Origin: Hypomesus transpacificus
Taxonomy: Eukaryota; Chordata; Actinopteri; Osmeriformes; Osmeridae
DNA: 64,000 nucleotides
Assembly (NCBI RefSeq): GCF_021917145.1
Contig: NC_061075.1
Span: forward strand, 2,463,038 to 2,527,037
Direction of reading: 5' to 3'
Shown here: one piece after another, positions 11,523-24,148 of the stretch
Position numbering within the stretch: the stretch's first letter is position 1
Layout of the letters: every line of letters starts with the position of its first letter
Notes under the pieces: generated by a model
The model's database searches: none
What the model was told of the DNA's origin: nothing
What the model saw: only the letters and a program-made list of their open reading frames with translations
Made by a program: the position numbers and the translations under genes

Positions 11523-14477
11523 ATGGCGTCGGAGCAGGTCTGTTTCCAATTCTAAATGTTATTTTGTCTTCTGTACTCTATTTTCGTTTATCTGTGGTAT
11601 ACATTCTAAGTGTATTTCTTCTCAGTATGAATTCGAAATACTAAACAATGGGAGTTTTATCGTTTACCTTCAGACAAATACGCCCACTGGCCCTCGCTAT
11701 GTTTACAGCCTGCCTTGCTACGAAAAACGTTACAAACGTTCCTCCTTCCCGTAACCAATTATACTATCAAATACCGACACATGTCTGACGATAAGCTGTG
11801 GTGAATTTAAGTAAAGAGTACATAAATTGCGTTTGTGACTGAATGAGCAGGCCTCTAGTTTATTTTTAGTCGCGCCCAGAGACTGACAGGCGCTTGGGCA
11901 TTTAACTGGTGTGCATTCCTCTGGCGCGCGCGTCTGTTTCCAACTGGCGGCGCTAGTCAATAAAAGAGGAAAATACGACCGTTACAATGTAACAACTAGC
12001 TAATCACCTTATTGATGCCTATACAAACCAAATAAGTGTGAATAAGTATATATGCGCAATTTGCTGTATTAGTTTGCACTGTGTAAATACAGGACGTTCC
12101 CTGACAGACCACTGAAGTAGCCTAGCCTACTGATAGAACTAGCTAGTCTATGCACTAATGATCTTAGATTTTCTACTGTTATTTTTACATGCACGATTTG
12201 TATGTCAGGTCTGGATAAAGGTGCCTGCTAAAGGAATACAATATAAATATAACACATGGACCACAGGATTCATCAATGGTGTTACCAGAGGACTGGCCGT
12301 AGGCCCTGGATGCTGCATAAAAGTTTTAAATGAATAAAATGTATGCCTTTCAGGAGAGTTCAAACGGGCCGGTGAAGAAGACAATGAGAGAGAAGGCCAT
12401 CGAGCGACGCACCACCAACAAGGAACACAACAGCAACTTCAAGGTGTTTATGCTGACCCTGTACTCCTCAGCCCTCTAGCTGACCCTGTACTCCTCCTGT
12501 ACTTTTCCTTGTCTTTTCACAGGGTCTTATGTTGGTTTAGGTGCAGTTCTGTGGACGCATGTCAAGCCTTCTGTGACCTTTCTAGTAAAGAGAACTATAC
12601 CAATAAAGTTTGATCTGGTTTGATTGAAGGCGGGCTATGTTCCGATTGAGGAGGAGCGGCTGCACAAGACGGGGCTGCGAGGCCGCAAGGGCAACATGGC
12701 CGTCTGCATCATAATCCTGCTCTTCCTCCTGGCTCTCATCAACCTCATTGTAAGTGAAGCAGGACGTCCTGTTAGCTCCTGGTCAGCCAGTACCGGCCCA
12801 GTAGCTTTATTTTATATTTGTTTATTTTATATTTGGTAAATATTGTACATTGTTTACATTTATATCTTGCATTCTCTCTAAGTCTACTAATGCCCACTGT
12901 TACAGAAGCCTGAAACTAAAGCCATTTATTAGCCATAAATCTCTTTTTTTTCCTGAGCAAATGACAATAAAATAACTAACAAAAACTCAGCAGTAACAAC
13001 AAGCAGAGGTACCGTGTCCAAATCCCAAACCTTCTCTATGGACGTGCTTGTGCAGATCACGCTGGTGATCTGGACAGTGATCCGCATCGGGCCGAACGGG
13101 TGTGACAGCATGGAGTTCCACGGCAGCGGGCTGCTGCGGTTCAAGCAGAAGGCTGACATGGGCGTGGTGTTGCCGCTGCACCGGAGCACCGTGGGGGGGC
13201 GCAAGGACCAGGACCTGCTCATCACCGGCAACAACAACCCGGTGAGACCCAACACACACACACATATACACGCACAGACACAAGCACACAAAAACACATA
13301 TATCTACATAGCTACTATTTTATTGCATGCTCTTACTCATCTCTCTCTTATTAGCAGATACATCCATCACAGCATAAGTCTGACTTGAGTATGAGTATGA
13401 CACGTACTCACATGAGTATGTGTGTGTTTGTGTGTGTGTCCAGGTGGTCTTTCAGCAGGGCTCCACCAAGCTGAGTGTGGAGAAGGAGAAGACCTCCATC
13501 AGCAGTGACGCGGGCATCTCCTTCACCGACCCCCGCACCCAGAACACCTACTTCAGCACGGACTTTGACAACCACGAGTTCCACCTGCCCAAAGGGGTCA
13601 AGGTGCTCAGTGTGAAGAAGGCCTCAACAGAGAGGGTGGGTGTCAGGGGTCAGGGGTCAGATCCATCCCTACTCTGTAATACTGAGTCAATAGAAGCATA
13701 TAATCATACTGTATGTCACTTTGGATAAAATCATTTGCTTAATGAACACATTAGTATACAAAATGAACACGTTATTATACAAATGAACACATTATTATAC
13801 AAAATAAAAACATTTTTATTGTATAAAAAAACCCCGCTGTTCCAGATCACCAGCAATGCGTCGTCAGACCTGACCATCAGAGGGGACAGCCGGGCCATCA
13901 TCAGAGGAAACGAGGGGGTCTACATCATGGGCAAGACTGTGGAGTTCAGGATGGGGGGAGACATCGAGCTCAGAGCTGTGAGTAACACACACACACACAC
14001 ATTCTCCCCCATTCACGGACACACACACACCCTCTCTCCCATTCACACACACATACAATCTCTCCCCCATTCACACACACTCTCACATTCACACATTCAC
14101 ACATTCTCACACACTAGATGCATACATACACACACACAAACACTCCCCCCCATTCTCACACACAATTAGAGATACATACATACACACACTCTCACTCACA
14201 CTCTCACACACCGCTCCCCCTCCACACACTCACCCTCTCGGACCCTCCCCCCCCCCCCCCCCCCCCCTCCCTGCAGGAGAACAGCATCACTCTGAACGGC
14301 TCGGTCATGGTGAGTCCGTCCCGCATGCCCGAGGTGGCGGGGAACGGGTACTTTGACGAGACGCTGGAGAGGTACAAGCTGTGCATGTGTGCCGACGGCA
14401 CACTGTTCCGCGTGCGTGTCAAGTACCCCAACATGGGCTGCCAGACATCTGACAACCCCTGTGGGACCGCCCACTGA
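11523..14477 (+). CDS. sgcb: Beta-sarcoglycan
   Basis: Seven exons, all phase 0: 11523-11537, 12354-12443, 12630-12749, 13056-13241, 13444-13635, 13846-13977 and 14277-14477; 311 residues (human 318). It is a type II membrane protein of the sarcoglycan-dystrophin complex in the muscle sarcolemma. A short cytosolic N-terminus (SSNGPVKKTMREKA) is followed by a transmembrane helix near residues 57-80 (VCIIILLFLLALINLI, then ITLVIWTVIRIG). The extracellular part has the conserved NGCDSMEFH, DPRTQNTYFSTD and GNEGVYIMGKT. The C-terminal cysteine cluster (CMCADGTLF, MGCQTSDNPC) is intact. Sequons NASS and NGSV are present. The start sits in ACAACATGG next to a CpG-rich stretch. No breaks are seen. 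Confidence 0.97.
13986..14270. repeat. CA/TC repeats and C-run in sgcb intron 6
   Basis: Intron 6 is almost wholly CACACA and TCTCACA arrays and ends in a run of about 20 C just before the acceptor CTCCCTGCAG. The homopolymer is a likely site of length variation and assembly error. Confidence 0.9.
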
Positions 14478-16642
14478 CCCCCCCTGGAGAGGATATCCTG
14501 TCCCGTCAGCCAATCACAAGGCTGGGTTGCCCGGATGCAGTATTACCACAGCCTCAAGTAACCCCTCCCCCTCTGATGGTGCCATCTTTGTTTGTCTGGC
14601 TGACTATGTTGCTTGTTTATGTACGCGGTTGTGTTTGTGTCGTCTGCTTGGCCAAGGATATGTGTTTCTGAGTTGTTGTGTTTACCCAAGCACAAAGAGA
14701 GGATACTTAAATCCAATTTTAATGTGTTAAATGAGTGCTTAATGCATTTTTATTATATTAATTGTCCTTCAGAATTGGAAATGTACAAAAATATATAGAT
14801 TTTGTGCATTCAAATTCTTGGTGACATCTTTCATATATGTACGTATGTTTGTGCTTATACTTTGTAAGTTTACTTTAAGTATAATATCTTTTTGCTTGGG
14901 TACTCATTCTGTGTGGACAGCAGAAACAGGACCTTGGTACTGGACAGTGTGGCTCAATTTCATTTGAGATTTGATTAATTTAGCAGACGCTTTTATCCAA
15001 AGCAACATACCAGAGTCGATGGACGGTCTGTATTGACCAGGCACGATGCAAAGTAACCTTGTAAGCTACCAGTAATGAACATACCTTGTCGGCCTGTCTG
15101 GTTTCATGACACACCTGGTCGCTGCTCTGTCTGCCTGGTCTAAAGGGGTTAGCTGGCTGCTGTATGAGAGGGCATCATGTAGCTGAGGAATCCTTTATTT
15201 ATTGATCACGGTTTGTTACTGAAACGCACTTACAGTTAGGAGTTTAAAATGTTTGCTTTCGAAATGTGCTGGTCTTTTACCATGTTATAGAAAATATTGT
15301 TACATCATGATTGATATCGTTATTAACAGATATCGTTATTGTAGGTGTTGAAGCCGCCCAGTATTCGCCTCCTCCTTAAAACCAGTAATACTGAGAGGTA
15401 ATACTTGAGAGGTATTCAGTGCGATATAAATATGAAACGGTGTGGCAGAAGTTTGATCTTTGTGGACTTTTTTTGTTTTAAAACACTTTGAAATGTTTCT
15501 GAGGTTGTGTTTAGGACAATGTGCAGGTAGTTCTATGCTACAGAAACTGGATACTTGGATGTTGGAATTCATTTTCTTATAAAATCACAACCACAACCTT
15601 TTGGTAACTTTAATTTCCCATGTTTGTTTTAATAAAGGAATACAGTATGCTGTTTGAATAACAGTGCTCTGATGTAGTACTGTATTATCCCTTCATAAAC
15701 CCTTCATCAATGCATCACACACACACACGGAAGCATTCTGGAATGTACTTCACCATGTGGGGAACTTCCAAAAATGTCTAATCAGATGTTCGATTAGCCA
15801 ATCATGCATCCATTTACAGGTGGTTAAACGGGAGATTATAACTCGGAATCCAGAATCCTGGTGAGATATTAACCGATTAAACATTAAATGATTGAGTGGA
15901 ATCTCCGTGTTTGTGGGTGTCAACATGGCTGTGAGACTTTGATCCCGGTGTGGGCGGGGATGTGGGGGGGGATGTGGGGGGGACCGGGCTGGGTGACAGT
16001 CACAAGCTACCTGTGGACGGACACAGTCTGGATACTTAACGGTGAGTTCAATACTCGTCCCATCTTCTGTATTTCTACTGTTTCTAAGACGACATGACTA
16101 AACCGTGCTCTGATTATTACCGAGAGAGTTACATTTGATTCAATTTATGTTGAAAACGGATGAGATACTGGATTGGTTTGAAAAAAAACTAAATTGTAGT
16201 TTCAGTTATGGTTTGTGATGAGCCTCAAAATAGAGGAAATTCGACCACCACAATCCTAATTCCATCGATAGCCAACCATGTGTTTTATGATGCATGATGT
16301 AGTACAGTTGACCAATATGGCTACAGTGCTGTAACAGGTGCAATAGCTGTGGAACAGCTCAAATGAACTCAATTTGTGCATCGGTAGACTTTATGTACAC
16401 CATAAACTGTAATACATACTCTAAAATCATGCACTTTGATATGTAGTTTAAAATCATGTGCTTTTTAAATGTACTTTAAAACCATGTGGTCTCATACCAT
16501 ATACTTTAAAACCTTGTACTCTAATGTGTACTCTGATTGTGTACTCTAATATCATATGCTGTAACACCATGTACTCTGACAGGGTGAATACTAACCTGCA
16601 ATCTGCCACTGGTTCATGCTGGCCGTTTATGGGCAGGCAGAG
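14478..16642. other. sgcb 3' UTR and spacer to lrrc66
   Basis: Probably sgcb 3' UTR as far as the AATAAA at 15631-15636. The rest is the spacer and 5' region of lrrc66, which lies in the same direction. A reverse-oriented SINE tail (TTTAGCAGACGCTTTTATCC) lies at 14977-15010. Repeated words of the type ATACTTTAAAACCATGTACT occur at 16390-16580. No further exon seen. Confidence 0.6.
15631..15636 (+). promoter_or_regulatory. Poly(A) signal, probably sgcb
   Basis: AATAAA about 1.15 kb after the sgcb stop, in AT-rich DNA and before the lrrc66 start. It is the first plus-strand canonical hexamer I noticed after the stop. Confidence 0.5.
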
Positions 16643-19600
16643 ATGGGGATCTCAGTGTGGCTGGTGTTAGCTGTAATACTGCTCTGCTCAGGGGTCCAGA
16701 GCCGCCCCCCTGCCTGCCCCAGCCCCTGCCTCTGTACTCCGGGCCCCACCCTCAACTGCTCCACGGCCGGCCTCTCCCTGGCGCCGCCTCTCCTACCAGC
16801 CTCTCTCTCCTCCCTGGACCTGTCCTATAACCTCTTGACCTCCCTCAGACAGCGCTGGGCTCAGCCCTCACTCCGGAGGCTCTGGCTGGGACACAACAAC
16901 CTCACACACCTCTCGCTGTGTGTAGGGGGCCCCCGTCCCCCTCATCGTGGCCCCCCAGGGGGCAGGGGGGGGTGTGAGTCCTGGGCCCCCGCCCTGGAGA
17001 TGCTCTCTGCCGAGAGAAACCTGCTGGAAGGACTCCCCAGGGGTGAGTCACACACACACACACACACGCACACACACACACTTAAACACACTCTTACACA
17101 CACTCTCTCACAAAGTACACACTTTCTCTCGCACACACACACAATAACATACCCTCTCTCACAAACGTACACACTTTAACTCACACACACACACACACAC
17201 ACACAGTCTTCGATATCTTCAGTAACTTGGTGTTGTGCAGAGTTGCCACAGGTCAGCTTGCTTGGGCCCTGGTCCTGTCTCTGTTCCTATGTGTTGTGTG
17301 GGTGATGATCATGTATTAACAATCAGGTGGCTCCAGATAACAGCAGCACACCTGTAAACACACCCATCCTGCAAAATGAGGACTTTGCTCCACTCAGAAA
17401 TTATTAAACTTCGGTGGTCACACAACTAGGAACTTTTTAACAAATGATTGTATGAACTTCAGCCAACCCACAGGAATTCCAATGGTCCATAACTGGTTGT
17501 AGCTGAGTAATGATTAGTATAGTATAGTTTGTATACAGTTGGGGGGGGTTAGTTAGGGCAGACTATGGGTTAGTTTGTATACAGTTTGTGGAGTTAGTTA
17601 GGATAGAGTGGGGGTTAGTTTGTATACAGTTTGGGGAGTTAGTTAGGATATACTGGATGTTGGATAGCAGTGCATATAGAAAGGATCCCAGGGATCTGTA
17701 GTGTACAGTTGTACAGTATTTCGTTGGACAGAGTTAATAATTTGTCCAGCCGCAAAATAACCACATCTCAGATGAGAAAAGAACAGGCTGTGTTTACAGT
17801 CATGTCATCCCAACAACCCAGAGCGACCCTGGCTGCAGAAGTAGCCATAGAGACCATTGTCGTGGGACTGCGAGGATGTAGTTTGGCGTTACCATGGCCA
17901 CGCGGACAGGGACATGAAAGGACAGGTTTCCTAATGCAACTTCTTATCAGGCAGGAATGTCCCCCTCCCCCGCAGTGCAAAGGTGATCTTACTCACATAC
18001 CTCGAATGACTGGCGATTACCTCAGATTCCTCTGGGGTTTTACATTCACGCCACAGAGGAGACTCTGCCATGTTACTGGTGTTGTGTCGTGTCGTGTGTG
18101 TGCTGTTGCGTTGTGTGTGTTGTGAATGATGTGTTGTGAGTTGTGTGTGAATGTCATTTAGGGTGTGTGTGTATGACGTGTTGTCTTGTGTGCTCCAGGT
18201 CTGAAGGGCCTCAGGGGTCTGCAGGTGCTGCATCTCCCCAACAACAGGATCTCTTCCGTGGGAGAAGAGGACCTGGGACACCTGCCCCATCTGAGAGAGC
18301 TGCTCCTGCAGAACAACCTCATCTCCAGCCTCCACCCCCAGGCCCTCCGACACCTGCCCCAGCTCAGGGTAACACTCACCCCCACAACCTTACCTGCCTT
18401 CCTGCCCGAGCCCAGGGTAACATTCCCCCCCTCATGACCCAGCCCAGGGTAACACACCCCCCCACCTCTCCAACCCAGGGTAACATTCCCCCCCACATGA
18501 CCCAGCCCAGGGTAACACCCCCCCCCCCCCCCACCTCTCCAACCCAGGGTAACATTCCCACCAACATGACCCAGCCCAGGGTAACATTCACACCAACATG
18601 ACCCAGCCCAGGGTAACTTTCACCCCAACATGACCCAGTCCAGGGTAACATTCACCCCAACATGACCCACCCCAGGGTAACACACACCCCCACCTCTCCA
18701 GCCCAGGGTAACATTCACACCAACATAACCCAGTCCAGGGTAACATTCACCCCAACATGACCCACCCCAGGGTAACACACACCCCCACATGACCCAGTCC
18801 AGGGTAACACTCACCAATTGGCCAGGGCCAGTCTGCTGGTATCATCTCGATAAGTCCCGTGGTAACTGTGTTACATTTACATTTGATTTGTTTAGCAGTT
18901 TTTAGTTACTGTATTGATATAGCCACATCAAGCAAAAATCAAGGATCTTCGCTGTACTTCTTACATGCACTACTTAAATGTATGTATCTGGTAACTACAC
19001 TAGCTCTGTATTTGCCAGGGACAGTGCAGAGCATATATCAGCTATCAGGCACAATGCAACAACAACAATATCTCAACTCCAGTCCAACAATAACATCTGT
19101 CAGATGACTTCAGGAGATGACCTTTGACCCATCCCACTCCCAGGTGCTGGACCTGAGTTTCAACCTGCTGACAACACTCTCCCCCACGACTCACCTGTGG
19201 CTGGGTGCCCTTGGGGGCGGGGCTAGTCTGCGAGGGAACAAGTGGAGGTGTAACTGCGCCCTGCGCAGCTTGCAGAGGAGGATGACCCATGACCGGGACC
19301 TCGGCCGACGTAACTGGGGGGGGGTAGTGTGCACGTGGCCCCCCTCCCTCTCAGGCAGAGAGCTGCTGCAGCTGGAGGAGGCAGAGCTATCCTGCTCTAG
19401 GGGAGGGGCCAGTGAAGGGCGGCACCAGGAAGTGAAGGTGGAGGAGGGGACGGAGCTTCTGCTGCCCTGTGACTCATCACAACAAGGTGACTCCAACCAA
19501 GTCTCATGTATTTCTTGGTCGAAATTCAGGCAAAGGCTCAATAAATACACAAATGATCATATTTGATGTAAGCTTTTACCATTACAATTTCTTTTAAATA

Positions 19601-22600
19601 GTAAACCACAACAGAGATGATCATGACACCAGGTGACAACAAGGCCCAGTTTTAAATGTCTCCTGTTCCAGGTTCACAATGGCAGACTCCAAGGGGTGTG
19701 GTCTCTGGGGGCGTGTCCGGGCTGCTGATCCATGACATCACAGCGCAGGATTCCGGGTTGTACGTGTGTGTGTCCGGACCAGAGGGAGCGCTGTCCGTGT
19801 ACGACGTCCAGGTCCACTTAACAAGAGAGCCCGGTCCAAGAGCAAGGACCAGAAGCTCCAGGAGCTTGAACAGGGCAGGGCAGGAGCTGAGCCCACAGTC
19901 GGGCGGCCCTCAGGGGGGAGTAAAGTCCCTAGAGTCCCCCACCAAGTCAGACCTGACGCTGGCCATCTGCCTCTCCGTCTTCATCACCTTCCTCGTGGCT
20001 TTTATTCTCGGCGTCCTTGCCAGGCCTCTGCTGGACAAGCTCTGCAGGAGGCTCCGCCCCAAACGAAGCCCCCCCTCCTCCCCAGCCGTTGACGCCCGCC
20101 GTCCCTACGACAACGGGGCATACTCGGACGAGGAAGAGGAGCAGGAGGGAGGACTCGAGAGGAGAGTAACGTTCACCCGCCCCGCTGGCGGCCAGAGCGA
20201 CCCCGGCACTGTGCAGTACTACGATACGTTGGCTGGCAGCGAACAGAACGACCAGGTGTATGACACAGTTAAGGAGGAGGCGATCTACTCTAACACTCTG
20301 CAGTGGGAAGCCTCTCCAGGGACCCCGGAAGGAGGGAGACCCAGGGGACGTAATAACTCCGAGAGGGAGTCTGACGGCAGAGACGGAGAGCAGCCACCAA
20401 GAGGTCACACCATGGAGTTTGAGCCCATCCCTGATCTTGACCCAGGGGTGGAGAGGAGGCGCCTGTCTGAGTCCTCATCACACTCCTCCCACTCCTCACA
20501 CAGTTCAGACGTACCAGGACGAAGAGGACAGGTCACCCAGAACAACCCCTGGGAGCCCTCGTCCCCACCTCAGACGGATATCCCCCTCCAGCAGAGGGCG
20601 GCGTCGCCTGTCGTCACCCAGGCCCCCACCCTTCCCTCCCCTGTAGCAGGGAGCGAGGTCCCCGGGTTCTCCTCTGAGCCTTTCGCCGACTGGAAGCCCA
20701 AGATGGCTATCGGGGAGGACCCAGAGGAGTACAACGACAGTGGGGAGAGTTTCGAATTTTCGGATTCCTTCCGAGGGGCTTCGGGCCGGTTCACCGATTT
20801 AGGATTTCCCGGCCGGGGGTCTGTGAGGGAACACTCCGACAGCTCGGTCTGCAGCGAGAGCGAAACCACGGAGTACACCGTCAACGTGGAGAGAGAGGAA
20901 GTGGAGGTGAAAGACGAGGCGGTGAAGGATGCACAGCTGGCACATGGCACTTTGCCACAACCTGACCTCCATCCCAGACCCGGCGCTGATCAGGAGCGCT
21001 TCCGTGACAAGGAGGTGGAGTCGTCCGGCTCCTCCCAGTCCAGCAACAGTGATGGCGAGGACACCCAGTACACGGTGAACCGAGAGGAGGATGAAGATGA
21101 AGAAGAGGAGGTTAACCCAGTGCCACACCCAGACCCAGTGGCAAGGTGGGCTGGTCTGGGTCTTAAAGGACGGCTGGATATCAAGGTATCTCAGGAGAAC
21201 ACACTTGACACCCCCAAAACACCTCCAACTGCCTCTTCATCCAGCGACAGTGAGGAAGAAACAAGTGAACAGATAAACAGACAAACTAAAATTCCAGACA
21301 ATCGTGACTCATCTTTCAGTGTTGGAGGTGTTCCAGTATCCTTCGCTCCTAGGAGAGCTCTCAACATCCACTTGGACAACTCAACCAGCAGCAGAGATGA
21401 GCAAGCATGGAGGTCAACCAGCACCAAACACCAGGAACAGGAAATCAAACCTGCTTCTCCACCTGAGACCCCCAGAACACCTCCACCTGCCTCATCCTCC
21501 AGCGACAGTGAAGACGAGACCAGAGAACAAACTAAGGTTCCAGTTAATCGTGACTCATCTTTCAGTGTTGGAGGTGTTCCAGTATCCTTCGCACCTAGGA
21601 GAGCTCTCAACATCCACTTGGACAACTCATCTCAGTCAAGCACAGATCAGTCCGCATGGAAGTCTTCCAGCACTAAATACCAAGACGACCAAATCAGGGC
21701 TGCTTCTCCATTGTCATTTGACAAAACTGTACCCTCTTTATCCAGCGAAACTGAGGATGAGACCATAGAACAGACTAAGGTTTCAGACAATCATGACTCA
21801 TCTTTCAGTGTTGGAGGTGTTCCAGTATCCTTCGCTCCTAGGAGAGCTCTCAACATCCACTTGGACAGCTCATCTCAGCTCAACGCAGATCAGAATGCAT
21901 GGAGGTCCACAAGCACCAAATACCAGGAGCAGGAAATCAAACCTGCTCCTCCACCTGAGATCCCCAGAACACCTCCACCTGCCTCTTCCTCCAGCGACAG
22001 TGAAGATGAGACCAGAGAACCAACTACAGGTTGTGACTCACCTTTCAGTGTTGGAGGTGTGAAAGTATCTTTTGCTCCTAGGAGAGCTCTCAACGTTCAC
22101 TTGGACAACTCAGCTCAGCTCAGCACAGATCAGAACACATGGAGATCCAACAGTACTAAATACCAAGTAGAAGATAGTTCTTCCCAGATCTGGGGACGAC
22201 TGGACACCAAACCACCCCATGAATCTCCACCTGCCTCATCCAGTGACAGTGAAGAAGAAACTAGTGAACACATAAACAGACAAACAAAGGTTCCAGTTAA
22301 TCGTGACTCATCTTTCAGTGTTGGAGGTGTTCCAGTATCCTTCGCTCCTAGGAGAGCTCTCAACATCCACTTGGACAACTCATCTCAGTTAAGCACAGAT
22401 CAGAACACATGGAGGTCCACCAGCACTAAATACCAAGACCACCAAATCAGGACTGCTTCTCCATTGTCATTTGACAAAACTGTACCCTCTTCATCCAGCG
22501 AAAGTGAGGATGAGACTATAGAACAGACTAAGGTTTCAGACAATCATGACTCATCTTTCAGTGTTGGAGGTGTTCCAGTATCCTTCGCTCCTAGGAGAGC

Positions 22601-24148
22601 TCTCAATATCCACTTGGATAACTCATCTAGCAACAAAGATGAATACGCATGGAGGTCCACAAGTACTAAATACCAGGAACAGGAAATCAAACCTGCTCCT
22701 CCACCTGAGATCCCCAGAACACCTCCACCTGCCTCTTCCTCCAGCGACAGTGAAGATGAGACCAGAGAACAAACTAAGGTTCCAGACAATCGTGACTCAT
22801 CTTTCAGTGTCGGAGGTGTTCCAGTATCCTTCGCTCCTAGGAGAGCTCTCAACATCCACTTGGACAACTCATCTAATCTCAGGACAGATGAAATTGGATG
22901 GAGACCCACAAGCACCAGATACCAGGAAGAGGATACCAAATTGTCTTCTCCACCTGCGATCCCCAGAACACCTCCACCTGCCTCATCCTCCAGCGACAGC
23001 GAGGACGAAACTAGCGAACAGATTAACAGACAAACCAAGTACGATGAGGACTCACCTTTCAGTGTTGGAGGTGTGAAAGTGTCCTTTGCTCCTAAGAGAG
23101 CCTTCAACATCCACTTGGACAGTTCAACTCAGCTGAGCACAGAAGAAAAAGCATGTAGACCCACAAGCACCAAATACCAGGGAGAAGAAAGAAGTTCTTC
23201 CCAGACCTGGAGACGTTTGGACATTCAGGTACCCAGGAATCTCCACCTGAGACCCCCAGAACACCTCCACCTGCCTCCTCCTCCAGCGACAGTGAGGATG
23301 AGACCAGAGAACAAACTAAGGTTTCAGACAATCATGACTCATCTTTCAGTGTTGGAGGTGCTCCAGTATCCTTCGCTCCTAGGAGAGCTCTCAACATCCA
23401 CTTGGACAACTCATCTCAGCTCACAGATGAGAACACATGGAGACCCACAAGCACCAAATACCGTGAGGAAGACATCCAACCTGCTTCTCGTTTGTCATCG
23501 TACAAGAATTCCACCTCTTCCTCCAGCTTTGCTTACGAAACGAGGTCTGAAGAATCTCCTCTCAGTGTTGGCAGTGTGGCTGTGTTTCTGGCCCCCAGGA
23601 GAGCTCTGAACATCCACGTAGACAGCTCATCCAGCAGCACTGACGATCCTGGATGGATGGCCAGTCCAGAGGACAGGGTTGGCAGGGAAAGGCTGTCTGG
23701 TACTGAGACACAGCGATGGGAGACGGAGAAGACCAGCTCGCTTAGGACCACTTTTCAGGACCCCCCTCCCTCCCTACAGACTACTTCCACCTCCGGACTT
23801 GAGCCGAGGACCAATATGTCCGGGACTGGTCTCCGAATGCCCCGACTCCGGAGGCGTCTAGTTGTTGACATCCAAGCCCCTCAGGAGGCTGCTCCTGGGA
23901 CAGTGCCCCCCGGAGGCGAGGAGGGGGATGACGGGCAGGACTGGAGGAGTTCGGGCCAGCAGGGGGGAGAGGTGGCTGGGCTAAGCCCTCTGGGTTCACC
24001 TTCCTGGGGGGCTGGAGGAGGGACGGGCTCCCTGGGGCTGTTGGGTTACGCCACGCCCTACCATTCCGCACGCCCCTACCATAGTGTTACCTTGGAGACC
24101 GTGACTCCCACCAGTCCTAGGGGAGACCAACAGCAGACAGACGTCTGA
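16643..24148 (+). CDS. lrrc66: LRRC66-like single-pass LRR membrane protein, with apparent frameshift
   Basis: Exons 16643-17042, 18199-18368, 19144-19486 and 19672-24148. A signal peptide (MGISVWLVLAVILLCSGVQS; an in-frame ATG at 16616 is possible) is followed by a Cys-rich LRR cap (CPSPCLC), leucine-rich repeats (LSSLDLSYNLLTSL, LQVLHLPNNRISSV, LRELLLQNNLISSL, VLDLSFNLLTTL) and a C-terminal LRR cap (NKWRCNCALRSL). A short Ig-like segment ends in DSGLYVCVSG. The transmembrane helix DLTLAICLSVFITFLVAFIL (about residues 398-421) closely matches human LRRC66, and synteny agrees. The long cytoplasmic tail has acidic and Ser-rich segments, then ten copies of a repeat of about 80-90 residues (21300-23700). 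Near 23232 the frame is lost by one base: the long frame stops at 23609, while the +1 frame keeps the repeats and runs to 24148. With one extra base the product would be about 1796 residues, twice human (about 880). Function is poorly known. Confidence 0.9.
17050..17205. repeat. CA-rich repeat at lrrc66 intron 1 donor
   Basis: CACACA array mixed with CTCTCACA words, starting seven bases after the exon 1 donor GTGAGT at 17043. Confidence 0.9.
17510..17660. repeat. Imperfect tandem repeat in lrrc66 intron 1
   Basis: Three units of roughly 50 bp built on AGTTTGTATACAGTTTG and GAGTTAGTTAGGATA. Confidence 0.75.
18361..18815 (+). repeat. Minisatellite seeded on lrrc66 exon 2 donor
   Basis: The real exon 2 end reads CCCAGCTCAGG|GTAACACTCACC (exon end 18368). 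About 13 further copies of ACCCAGCCCAGGGTAACATT follow, in units of about 23-37 bp, almost all keeping AGGGTAAC. The intron therefore starts with a ladder of near-identical 5' splice sites. Confidence 0.9.
21300..23720 (+). repeat. Tenfold coding repeat in lrrc66 tail
   Basis: Direct repeat of about 240-270 bp coding for FSVGGVPVSFAPRRALNIHL, then a Trp-centred AWRSTSTKYQ, then PRTPPPASSSSDSEDET. I count ten copies: seven close to consensus, two with the VKVSFAP variant (near 22050 and 23070), and a diverged last copy (PLSVGSVAVFLAPRRA, near 23565). Order is conserved within units and the spacer lengths vary. Antisense frames through it are open only because of the repeat. Confidence 0.95.

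Noticed and set aside
22544-23110. 188-residue antisense frame in lrrc66
   Set aside because: Shadow of the tenfold coding repeat; it recurs in each copy and has no own promoter or homology.
23222-23236. Tiny intron (GTACCCAG) to explain the lrrc66 frame change
   Set aside because: GT and AG are present but eight bases is far below any spliceosomal intron length; an indel is simpler.
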